A DNA stretch of 64,000 nt. Origin: Sphingopyxis sp. LK2115 (GTDB lineage: Bacteria; Pseudomonadota; Alphaproteobacteria; Sphingomonadales; Sphingomonadaceae). The stretch is taken from NCBI RefSeq assembly GCF_014595975.1, contig NZ_JABWGQ010000060.1, forward strand, positions 236,131 through 300,130, written 5' to 3'. Shown here in pieces: positions 17,576 to 24,769 of this stretch. How positions within the stretch are numbered: the first letter of the stretch is position 1; each line of letters starts with the position of its first letter. Under the pieces are notes generated by a model. That model was not told where the DNA came from. It saw nothing but the letters and a program-made list of their open reading frames with translations, and made no database searches. The position numbers were made by a program, and so were the translations under genes.

Positions 17576-20500
17576 TCAGCGCGCGGCGCGGCCGACCGCC
17601 TGTCCCTGCTGCGCTGTTTGCGCGCCGCGCAGCAGTGGCTGCGCGCCGTCGCCGATGATCGCAAAGCCCGCCCAATAATAGGGATGCGACGTTCGTTGGT
17701 CATCCATCAGCCGAAGCTGCGTGTTCCACAGCGCGTCGGCAATGCTGGCGCCTTCGCCGCCGCCGAACAATCCGCCGATGAGGCGCGTCGTCGCGTCGAA
17801 ATCGTCGGGGGCCGGCCAGTGGCTCGCGATCACCGAACGGCCGCCCGCGCCGATGAAGCTGCGCACCAACCCGTCGAGGGCGTTGCCGCCGCCCGAAAGC
17901 CCTGCTTCGCGCGTCGCGGCCACGCTCGCCGCGCCCGCCGTATCGCACGCCGAAAGGATGACGAGGTCGGCGTCGATCTTGAGGTCGAAGATTTCCTGAA
18001 AGGTCAGCAGACCGTCCGAATCCTGCCCGCCGAACGAGGTCACGAGGGCGGGGCGCGCGGGGCAGGCGGGGCGCGGCGCGTTGACCAGCCCGTGCGTCGC
18101 GAAATGGATGATGCGATAGTCCGCAAGGTCGGCGCGCGTCTTGACCGCCGTATCGGTAAAGGCGCCGCCGGTGAGCAACGCGCCCGCCGCGGCGCCCATG
18201 GCGTTGCGCGCGGTGACCAGCTCGTCGGCGGAAATCGGCCGCGCCCATTGCGCGGCGTCCCACAGGCAATCGCTGTCCATGCCGCCCGCCGCGCCGCGCG
18301 TGCCGAGCGAGGGCAGCCGGTCGCCCAGTGGCAGATTTTCGCCAAGTCCGAAATATGGCTTGGCCGCTCGCGACGGCGGCGCCTGCCGCGTGTTGCGGAA
18401 CGCGAGCGCGGACACGGCGGTGCTGGGGCGGCTGGTGCGACCGAGCCAGGCGATCTGGCGCATGTCGAACGGATCGGCATCGGGGTCGAGCACGCGCTGT
18501 TCATAGGCGGCCAGCCCCGTATCGGCGGTGATGAGCAGGTTGATCGGCAGGCGCAGCATCGCGCCGTCGGGCTCGAAGATCAGGTGCGGCACCGCGGGCA
18601 GTCGTGCGGCGACCGGTCCGAACAGCTGGCCATAGAGGCGATGGGCGGTTGCGGCGTCGAAGGGATAGGTGACGCGGCGACCATTTTCGACGATCGAAAT
18701 CGTCGCGCGGATCGCGTCGACCGCGCGTTCGAGCTCGGCGGCGCCGATGTCCGATTTCCAGAGCTTTGCCCCGCCCGGCTCGATGAGCATCGCATAAACG
18801 CTGTCGCCGACGACGAGCATCTTCAGATAGGCTTCGTCGCCGCGCAGCACCGCCTGCAATTCGGCGAGGTCAAGCTTCCCCGGCGCGACGACGCGATATT
18901 GCGGAAATGTCGACAGGCGGGTGATCGTTTCGGCCTGCTGGAACGCCAGATTGTCGAGCTGGGTGCGGATGTCGGCGCGCAGCGCGGCGATGTCGGCCGA
19001 TTGCGGGAGCTGCGCGAGCCGCGCATCCTCGATCCGCGCGCGTTCGATGTCGCGGTTCAGCGTCGTTGCCTGACGAAACAGGCGCGCGCCCTCGTCGCTG
19101 CCGCTCGACAATTCACGCGCGAGCACCGCCTGTGTGTCGGCGACGCCGGGACGAATCTGGAGCTGGCTGGCGACGAAGAAATCCTGCGCCGCGGTGGGGT
19201 CGCTCGCGGCGCGCGCGGCGAGCAGCCGGTAATAGGGCGCCATCATATTCGCCATGCCCGTGGTCGAGCGTTGCGATTGGGCCAGCGCGGTCACGATCTC
19301 GCGATAAATGCCCATCGCTTTGTCGTCCTGCCCATGTCGGGTAAGGAAGGCGGCATAGCGCGCGCGCGCCGAGGCAAGGGCGGTGGTTTCGGGATATTCC
19401 ACGGCGAGCAGCGTGATCGCCTCGCCAAAGCGCGCGTCGGCGCCGTCGATGTTGCCCAGCGCTTCTTCTGCAAGGGCGAGTTCGCCAAGCATCTGCGAAC
19501 GCAGCCGGATGATCGAGGTGACGCGGCCTTCGCGCACCGCCAGAGCGTCCGCCAGTCCCCGGATCTGCGCGGACCTGGCCGCGTCGGGGTTGCCGCGCAG
19601 CCGCTCGACGGTGCCGAGCAGGTGGACCGCCTGTGCGTCGATGATCTGCGCGCGTTCGATCGGCGACAGCCGTTCGCGTTCGCCCGCCTGCACCAGCCTG
19701 GCGTCACCGCCGCTGTTGACGCCGGCAACGATCGCAGGCGCCAGCGTCACCGCTCCGTCGGCGACCGTCACGCCCGTGGCGAGCGGCGGGATCGGCATTT
19801 GCAGCCGGGCCGCCGCGCCATCGAAATCGCGCTGGTTGAGCGCGTGGATCGCCCGGAAATTGCGGCGGAGGCGCAACTGGACGAGGTCGCTCGTCGGGAT
19901 CGCCTCGACCTCGGCAAACAGGCGCTCGGCCTCGGCAAACTCGCCAAGGTTCGAGCGTTGCAGCGCGCGGTTGAGCGTGAATTCGGTCGGGTCGACGCCA
20001 ACCGTCGCGCGGTCTTCGAGCGCGCGCCGCGACAGCGCTTCGAAAAACTCGGCCGCCTCGGCATAATCGCCGCTATGGTTGCGGCGGTATCCTTCGGCGA
20101 GCGCCTTGTCGATGTCGATGGCGCCCGCAAGCGTGCGGGCAAAGCCGTCGTTGCCACCGACCGAGGTGGTGGCGACGCGAATCACGCCGGGGACGACACG
20201 GCGCTGTCGCACCGATTCAAGCGCGATCGCGAGTGCGTCGGCATAGGCTTCGAACCCTTCGGCGGTGTAGGCATTTGCACCGTCGGTCGCGATCCGCGTC
20301 GTCCACGTCGCATCACTGTCGCGCAGCGTGCAGCGTGCGCCGGTGGTGCAGGTCACGCGACCCGCGCGTGCGCGCTCGATGCGGGCGCGGGCGTCGTCGG
20401 CCCCCGTGCGCAGAACCCGGATCGTGCCGACAGGCTGGCTTGCGTCGCGGCAGACGACCGTCCACGCACGGTCGAACATGCCTGCGATGACCGGGTCGCG

Positions 20501-20656
20501 CACCGTCGCCTGCACCTCGCAAAGCGCACCACCCTCGGACCCGATCGAAAAACTGTCGCGCAGCGTCGGGTCGCCGCCCTGCGCCAGCGCGCCGGTCGGC
20601 ACCGTCAGGGCAACCGCTGCCAGGGCGGCCATCCAATGCGGAACTCGAACGGTCAT
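17576..20656 (-). CDS. Exported TPR/CHAT-domain protein (caspase-like protease)
   Basis: 1,026 residues from ATG 20656, chosen because it begins a signal peptide (A-A-L-A-A-V-A-L-T-V-P-T-G-A-L-A-Q); the frame remains open for another 67 unlikely codons. The middle is long and helical with TPR-like repeats. The C-terminal third is a CHAT domain with the catalytic dyad: H855 in F-A-T-H-G and C904 in L-S-A-C-D-T-A. CHAT enzymes are caspase/separase relatives. This one is predicted to be exported, unlike the CHAT proteases of type III-E CRISPR systems. It heads the operon with the CHASE2 cyclase and a FecR-like protein, upstream of the TpsB/TpsA pair. Its substrate is unknown; the TPS proteins are an obvious candidate. 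Confidence 0.85.
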   Translation of the reverse strand: MTVRVPHWMAALAAVALTVPTGALAQGGDPTLRDSFSIGSEGGALCEVQATVRDPVIAGMFDRAWTVVCRDASQPVGTIRVLRTGADDARARIERARAGRVTCTTGARCTLRDSDATWTTRIATDGANAYTAEGFEAYADALAIALESVRQRRVVPGVIRVATTSVGGNDGFARTLAGAIDIDKALAEGYRRNHSGDYAEAAEFFEALSRRALEDRATVGVDPTEFTLNRALQRSNLGEFAEAERLFAEVEAIPTSDLVQLRLRRNFRAIHALNQRDFDGAAARLQMPIPPLATGVTVADGAVTLAPAIVAGVNSGGDARLVQAGERERLSPIERAQIIDAQAVHLLGTVERLRGNPDAARSAQIRGLADALAVREGRVTSIIRLRSQMLGELALAEEALGNIDGADARFGEAITLLAVEYPETTALASARARYAAFLTRHGQDDKAMGIYREIVTALAQSQRSTTGMANMMAPYYRLLAARAASDPTAAQDFFVASQLQIRPGVADTQAVLARELSSGSDEGARLFRQATTLNRDIERARIEDARLAQLPQSADIAALRADIRTQLDNLAFQQAETITRLSTFPQYRVVAPGKLDLAELQAVLRGDEAYLKMLVVGDSVYAMLIEPGGAKLWKSDIGAAELERAVDAIRATISIVENGRRVTYPFDAATAHRLYGQLFGPVAARLPAVPHLIFEPDGAMLRLPINLLITADTGLAAYEQRVLDPDADPFDMRQIAWLGRTSRPSTAVSALAFRNTRQAPPSRAAKPYFGLGENLPLGDRLPSLGTRGAAGGMDSDCLWDAAQWARPISADELVTARNAMGAAAGALLTGGAFTDTAVKTRADLADYRIIHFATHGLVNAPRPACPARPALVTSFGGQDSDGLLTFQEIFDLKIDADLVILSACDTAGAASVAATREAGLSGGGNALDGLVRSFIGAGGRSVIASHWPAPDDFDATTRLIGGLFGGGEGASIADALWNTQLRLMDDQRTSHPYYWAGFAIIGDGAQPLLRGAQTAQQGQAVGRAAR

Positions 20657-20878
20657 CACAATCCCCCAAACACAGGCCTTCCGGCGCGCTGGCCCCGGGG
20701 CGCCGTTCCGGTGCCATTCCGGCGCGGCGCAGGCATCATTGCTGTGGTGCGACCCATTCCCTGCCGAAAACCCTAAACCCTTCGCATCGGAAAGGGAAGT
20801 GATCTGCCGCACAGCTCGCTTGCGCCGGGAAGGCGAGCCACCTATCTGCAAGGTCAAGGCTCAACCGGCGAGGACAAG

Positions 20879-21205
20879 ATGACCACATTCGACGATCGTG
20901 AACGGGCATTCGAAACGCAATTTGCACGCGACCAGGAGGTGCAGTTCCGCATCATCGCGCGCCGCAACCGGCTGCTCGGCGAATGGGCCGCCGAACGCAT
21001 GGGACTGACCCCCGAAGAGACCGACGCCTATGCCAAGGCCGTGGTGCAGGCCGATTTCGAGGAAGCGGGCGACGAGGATGTCATCCGCAAGCTCGTGGGC
21101 GACCTGACCGCCGCGGGCGTCGAGATCAGCGATGCGGAGATCCGCGCGATGTTGAACGACAAGACCGCCGAGGCGCGCCGCCAGTTCATCGACAGCGAGA
21201 ATTGA
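20879..21205 (+). CDS. DUF1476 protein, zeta-type inhibitor of the F1-ATPase
   Basis: 108 residues, matching the usual length of the alphaproteobacterial zeta subunit. The family binds F1F0-ATP synthase through an N-terminal inhibitory segment and blocks ATP hydrolysis; that role was established in Paracoccus. The charged helical sequence F-D-D-R-E-R-A-F-E at the N-terminus and N-R-L-L-G-E-W-A-A in the middle are typical. AGGA precedes the ATG by 4-5 bases. It is divergent from the CHAT gene and followed at 10 bases by bolA, an arrangement common in this class. Confidence 0.9.
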   Translation: MTTFDDRERAFETQFARDQEVQFRIIARRNRLLGEWAAERMGLTPEETDAYAKAVVQADFEEAGDEDVIRKLVGDLTAAGVEISDAEIRAMLNDKTAEARRQFIDSEN

Positions 21206-21215
21206 GGCTTTTGCG

Positions 21216-21449
21216 ATGGGTATGCGCGAGGACGAATTGAAGGCGATGATCGAGGCGGCGTTTCCGGGCGCTGCCGTCACGATCACCGACCTTGCGGGCG
21301 ACAACGACCATTATGCCGCCCATGTCGTCAGCGAATCCTTTCGCGGGATGAGTCGCATCGCGCAGCACAAGGCGGTCTACGCCGCGCTCGGCGGACGCAT
21401 GGGCGGGGAACTTCATGCCTTGCAATTGACCACTGCCGTCCCTTCATAG
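21216..21449 (+). CDS. BolA family protein
   Basis: 77 residues, a whole BolA domain. It has the conserved invariant histidine segment near the middle (D-N-D-H-Y-A-A-H-V-V) and R-I-A-Q-H-K-A-V-Y-A-A-L towards the end. BolA proteins bind a [2Fe-2S] cluster together with monothiol glutaredoxins, and the CGFS glutaredoxin gene is the next gene, 49 bases on. That pairing supports a role in iron-sulfur cluster handling or iron sensing. It could alternatively be called IbaG-like; the short form does not decide it. Confidence 0.9.
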   Translation: MGMREDELKAMIEAAFPGAAVTITDLAGDNDHYAAHVVSESFRGMSRIAQHKAVYAALGGRMGGELHALQLTTAVPS

Positions 21450-21498
21450 GGGCAAACCGCGAAACCCAATCGGCGCCCGTGCGCCCCGGAGACTGACC

Positions 21499-21831
21499 AT
21501 GAGCGATCCCGCCGTCCACGACCGCATTGCCAAGCTGGTTGCCCAGCATCCCGTGCTGCTTTTCATGAAGGGCACGCCGCTGTTTCCGCAGTGCGGCTTT
21601 TCGTCGCGTGCGATCGCGATGCTTGATCGGCTGGGTATCGAATATGAAACGGTCGATGTGCTGCAGGACATGGAAATCCGGCAGGGGATCAAGGAGTTTT
21701 CGGACTGGCCGACGATCCCCCAGCTGTATGTGAAGGGCGAGTTTGTCGGCGGCAGCGACATCATGATGGAAATGTGGGAAGCGGGCGAGCTTCACGCGCT
21801 GATGGACGGCATTCCGACCCGCGCCGAATGA
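21499..21831 (+). CDS. grxD: Monothiol CGFS glutaredoxin (Grx4/GrxD)
   Basis: 110 residues. The active site is C-G-F-S at C32, preceded by M-K-G-T-P and followed by the W-P-T-I-P-Q-L-Y and G-G-S-D-I glutathione-binding segments. This class carries a bridging [2Fe-2S] cluster for transfer to apoproteins and forms heterodimers with BolA proteins. It sits downstream of bolA in the same direction. Confidence 0.95.
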   Translation: MSDPAVHDRIAKLVAQHPVLLFMKGTPLFPQCGFSSRAIAMLDRLGIEYETVDVLQDMEIRQGIKEFSDWPTIPQLYVKGEFVGGSDIMMEMWEAGELHALMDGIPTRAE

Positions 21832-21862
21832 TCGGGGCGGACGGGTCAACCGCTCCGCGCGT

Positions 21863-22462
21863 CTATAACCGGTCCGGTGAGGTGAGGCGTCGGAACGCGG
21901 CTTTCAGCGTGGCCGCGGCATCGCCCATGCTCAACCGCCCGTCGCTCATAAAGGCTCCGTCAATCAGCAGTGCAAGCTGCATTGCCACCTGCGCCGTCGG
22001 TTTGGCGCCCACGCTCTGACAGATCGCCTCCAGCCGACGGAGCATTTCGGCCTTGTGCCGACGCGCGACGATGCGGGCGGGATGGCCGGGATCGGCAAAT
22101 TCGGCAGCGACGTTGATCTGCGGACAGCCGCGATAGCCCGGCCGCTCGACGCGCGCGCCGATCCAGTCGCCCAGCGCATCGAGCACCGCATCGGCCGACG
22201 AGGCCGATGCCACCGCCGCATCCCATTGCTGCCAGAATTCGGCGTCTTCCTGTTTCAGAAACGCCTCGACCAGCGCGTCCTTGGTCGGAAAATGGCGGTA
22301 AATCGTGGTTTTTGCGATCCCCGACGTCTCGACAATCTCTTCCATTCCGACCGCACGCACGCCTTTTGCATAAAAGAGCGCCGCGGCGGTGCGGAGCGCC
22401 TGCATTCGCGCGCGCCGCGAGTGGCGCGACGGTTTTTCCAAGACGGGCTGGGTGTCGGGCAT
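21863..22462 (-). CDS. TetR family transcriptional regulator
   Basis: 199 residues from ATG 22462; a much longer frame upstream runs antisense to the neighbouring gene and is rejected. The N-terminal helix-turn-helix is typical: A-L-F-Y-A-K-G-V-R-A-V-G-M-E-E-I, then G-I-A-K-T-T-I-Y-R-H-F-P-T-K-D-A-L. The C-terminal ligand domain includes G-Y-R-G-C-P-Q-I-N, a pattern common in TetR proteins that control short operons for small-molecule turnover. It is divergent from an oxidoreductase gene, and two matching palindromes lie between them, so it probably represses both. Confidence 0.9.
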   Translation of the reverse strand: MPDTQPVLEKPSRHSRRARMQALRTAAALFYAKGVRAVGMEEIVETSGIAKTTIYRHFPTKDALVEAFLKQEDAEFWQQWDAAVASASSADAVLDALGDWIGARVERPGYRGCPQINVAAEFADPGHPARIVARRHKAEMLRRLEAICQSVGAKPTAQVAMQLALLIDGAFMSDGRLSMGDAAATLKAAFRRLTSPDRL

Positions 22463-22478
22463 CGATACATCTTGACAG

Positions 22479-22524
22479 CGATACCGCGCGGTGTCATTGG
22501 AAAAAACGATACCGATCGGTAGCG
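22479..22524. promoter_or_regulatory. Twin palindromic operators for the TetR regulator
   Basis: Two sites share the pattern CGATACCG-NN-CGGT: ACCGCGCGGT at 22483-22492 and ACCGATCGGT at 22511-22520. Each is a perfect 10-bp palindrome preceded by GAT. Their centres are 28 bases apart, in the 78-base gap between the divergent tetR and oxidoreductase genes. A TTGACA hexamer at 22473-22478 could serve the rightward promoter. Binding by the adjacent TetR protein is inferred. Confidence 0.65.
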
Positions 22525-22540
22525 TGTTTGGAGGACGGGA

Positions 22541-23548
22541 ATGAATATGCGGCGGAAACCGAACATCGCCGTGCTGGGGGCGAGCGGCCATACGGGCCGG
22601 TTCGTCGTCGATACGCTGCGGCGCGAAGGCGCAGTCGCGATCGCCGCCACCCGTTCGGGGCGGTTCGCACCAATAGCGGGCGAAGAGGAGCCGTGTCATA
22701 TCCTCGATTTTACCTTGCCGGAGACGCTCGACGAGGTGCTGCGAGGCGCCGACGCGGTCATCAATTGCGCCGGTCCTTTCTTCGACACTGCGATGCCGGC
22801 GGCCGAAGCTGCGCTGCGCGCCGCCATTCCCTATCTGGATGTTTCGGCCGAACAGGCGACGACGCGCCGCCTGTTCGATATGCTTGATGAGCCGGGCCGC
22901 GCTGCCGGGGTGACGATGCTGCCCGCGATGGCATTTTTCGGTGCTCTCGCAGATCTGCTCGCCTCGACGCTTGTTGATGAGGGCGAGCATGCCGAAACGA
23001 TCGACATCGCGGTCGGGCTCGACAGCTGGCATCCGACCGCGGGCACCCGATTGACGGGGGACAAAAACATCTATCCGCGGATGATCGTCCGCGACGGCGC
23101 GCTGGTGCCGGTTCCCGATCCCGCACCGGGCGGCGAATGGGACTTTCCCCCGCCGCTCGGCGTTCAGCCGGTGACGTGCGTTGCGTTGAGCGAAATCATC
23201 CTGATTTCACGTCACATCAGCGCTGGATCGGTGACCAGTTTCATGAATCTGAAGCCGCTGGATGATCTGCACGAAGTGACGACGCCGCCGCCCCGTCCGG
23301 TCGATGCGCGCGGCCGTTCGGCGCAGCATTTCATCATGGATGTGCGCGCGACGATTGCCGGGCAGGTGCGGCGCGCGCGCGCCAGCGGCACGGACGTCTA
23401 TGCCGCGTCGGCGCCGCTGATCGTCAGGGCGTGCCTTGACCTGCTGATGCGCGAGGCGCCGCCATCCGGCGTGCGGGCACCGGGCGAAGTGTTCGATGCG
23501 CAAAGCTTCCTGTCCCGGCTGACGCCCGACATCGTGCTTGGCGGCTGA
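22541..23548 (+). CDS. Saccharopine dehydrogenase-like NAD(P)-binding oxidoreductase
   Basis: 335 residues. The N-terminus has the Rossmann motif G-A-S-G-H-T-G-R, followed by A-D-A-V-I-N-C-A-G-P-F, the pattern of saccharopine dehydrogenase/trans-acting enoyl reductase-like proteins. GGAGGAC precedes the ATG. The substrate is unknown. It is divergent from a TetR gene with shared operators, so expression is probably induced by a TetR ligand. Confidence 0.8.
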   Translation: MNMRRKPNIAVLGASGHTGRFVVDTLRREGAVAIAATRSGRFAPIAGEEEPCHILDFTLPETLDEVLRGADAVINCAGPFFDTAMPAAEAALRAAIPYLDVSAEQATTRRLFDMLDEPGRAAGVTMLPAMAFFGALADLLASTLVDEGEHAETIDIAVGLDSWHPTAGTRLTGDKNIYPRMIVRDGALVPVPDPAPGGEWDFPPPLGVQPVTCVALSEIILISRHISAGSVTSFMNLKPLDDLHEVTTPPPRPVDARGRSAQHFIMDVRATIAGQVRRARASGTDVYAASAPLIVRACLDLLMREAPPSGVRAPGEVFDAQSFLSRLTPDIVLGG

Positions 23549-23569
23549 TTTGCGTCGACCGCAAACGGC

Positions 23570-23944
23570 TCAGCGGCAGCGCAGTTCGCCACGATCGATG
23601 GCGCGGCCGAGCAGCGCGCCGCCGGCGGCGCCGATGATCGTGCCCACGGTGCGGTCGCGGCCACCGTCGAGTTCGCGCCCGACGAGCGCGCCCACCGCGC
23701 CGCCGATGATCAGGCCGGTGGTGCCATTGTCGCGGCGACAATAATAGCGGCCGTCGCGGCCGCGCCAGATGCGGTCGCTGTGCGACAGGCGGCGCGGCTC
23801 GTAATAACGGCCATAGCTGTCGTAGATGGCGCGATCCTTTGCCCGCTTGCCATGCGCGGGCGCCCAGGGCGGCGGATCGGCATAGGCGGTGCCGGTCGGC
23901 AACGCCAAGGCGGCGAGAAGTGCTGCGGCAAAAATGCGTTTCAC
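23570..23944 (-). CDS. Exported glycine-zipper 2TM-domain protein
   Basis: 124 residues starting at GTG 23944, with AAAGGGAG about 9 bases upstream; no ATG fits. A signal peptide ending near T-A-Y-A-D is followed by a tyrosine/arginine-rich segment. Two glycine-zipper stretches come next (G-L-I-I-G-G-A-V-G-A-L-V-G and T-I-I-G-A-A-G-G-A-L-L-G), the pattern of the 17-kDa surface antigen family. It is probably in the outer membrane or periplasm with a structural role. Its end faces the oxidoreductase gene, 21 bases away. Confidence 0.8.
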   Translation of the reverse strand: MKRIFAAALLAALALPTGTAYADPPPWAPAHGKRAKDRAIYDSYGRYYEPRRLSHSDRIWRGRDGRYYCRRDNGTTGLIIGGAVGALVGRELDGGRDRTVGTIIGAAGGALLGRAIDRGELRCR

Positions 23945-24054
23945 GTCGTTGCTCCCTTTATTTGTCGGCGACCGACATCCTAATCCGCCAGCCGGAACGC
24001 GCGATGAACGGACTATGTTCCGCCGATGTGATGCAAGGGGCGGGCAAAAGCGTC

Positions 24055-24160
24055 CGGGGGGCGGGGCCGTTCGGCCGCTCCGCCCCCCGTTTGCATGGGG
24101 GTAAGTGGGGATTTCCGGAGTGGGGGCAGGGGGCATCAGGGACCAGACCGATGCCCCCCA
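24055..24160. other. Gene-free region with two GC-rich hairpins
   Basis: The 456-base gap 23,945-24,400 has no convincing gene. It contains a G/C hairpin near 24,055-24,088 (GGGGGGCGG pairing with CCGCTCCGCCCCCC, small interruption). A second has GGGGGCATC pairing with GATGCCCCC near 24,130-24,158 across a 12-base loop. Neither is followed by a T-run. They may be structured leader or terminator elements. The BlaI operator lies further right in the same gap. Confidence 0.35.
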
Positions 24161-24348
24161 CCGCTCCATTTGAGCGGAACACTCGGGAACAACCCAAACC
24201 ATACAATTGCCGTGCCAGATCGACGCGAACGCGGATTCGGGCGGGCATTGCTGGTTAGCGATTCCTTACCGCGGCCCGCCGGTGTCAAAAATCCCGACAG
24301 ACAGGCGGCAAGCGCGGTTCGTCTTGTTCAGCCAGCGTTCAGCCCATT

Positions 24349-24364
24349 GACTACATTTGTAGTC
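24349..24364. promoter_or_regulatory. BlaI/MecI-type operator
   Basis: GACTACATTTGTAGTC consists of perfect GACTACA/TGTAGTC arms around a TT centre, which is the TACA-NN-TGTA core bound by BlaI/MecI repressors. It ends 36 bases before the blaI start and overlaps a TTGACT -35-like hexamer at 24347-24352, so autorepression of the blaI-blaR operon is expected. Confidence 0.85.
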
Positions 24365-24400
24365 GTGTCACGGTCGACGAAGCCAATGGGAGGGGTCCGC

Positions 24401-24769
24401 ATGGCAGAACGAGCAAGCGAGTCAGAGATGCAGGTGCTGTCGGCGCTGTGGGACGAAGCCCCGCAGACCGCGGCCGATCTTGCGGCACGCGTCGGGGCCG
24501 CAAATGGCTGGACGCAGGCGACGGTCAAGACGCTGCTCGCGCGGCTGGTCCACAAGGGCGCGGTGACCGCCGAGGCCGATGGCCGTCGCTATCGCTATCG
24601 CCCCGCGATCGGGCGCGCCGAGGCGGTCGGCGAGGAATCGCAGCGCTTCGTCGACCGGCTGTTCGGCGGCCGCGTCAGCCCGCTGATCGCGCATCTTGCC
24701 GCCCGCGAGGCGTTGAGTGATGCCGACATCGCCGAGATCGAGGCGCTTTTGAAAAGGCTCAAGTCGTGA
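24401..24769 (+). CDS. BlaI/MecI/CopY family transcriptional repressor
   Basis: 122 residues from ATG 24401, with GGGAGGGG 8 bases upstream. The sequence is a full BlaI-type winged helix: E-S-E-M-Q-V-L-S-A-L-W, then T-V-K-T-L-L-A-R-L-V-H-K-G-A-V, followed by the C-terminal dimerisation helix. Repressors of this family are inactivated by a partner membrane metalloprotease. That partner gene overlaps it by 4 bases (GTGA), and an operator lies upstream. Confidence 0.93.
   Translation: MAERASESEMQVLSALWDEAPQTAADLAARVGAANGWTQATVKTLLARLVHKGAVTAEADGRRYRYRPAIGRAEAVGEESQRFVDRLFGGRVSPLIAHLAAREALSDADIAEIEALLKRLKS

Noticed and set aside
17438..20776. Very long plus-strand open frame (over 1,100 codons)
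   Set aside because: It lies antisense to the CHAT gene. The composition is Arg/Ala/Gly/Asp-rich without any family motif; it is open only because of GC-rich codon use.
22463..23032. Long N-terminal extension of the TetR frame
   Set aside because: It runs antisense to the oxidoreductase gene and lacks a ribosome site; the TetR domain starts at 22462.
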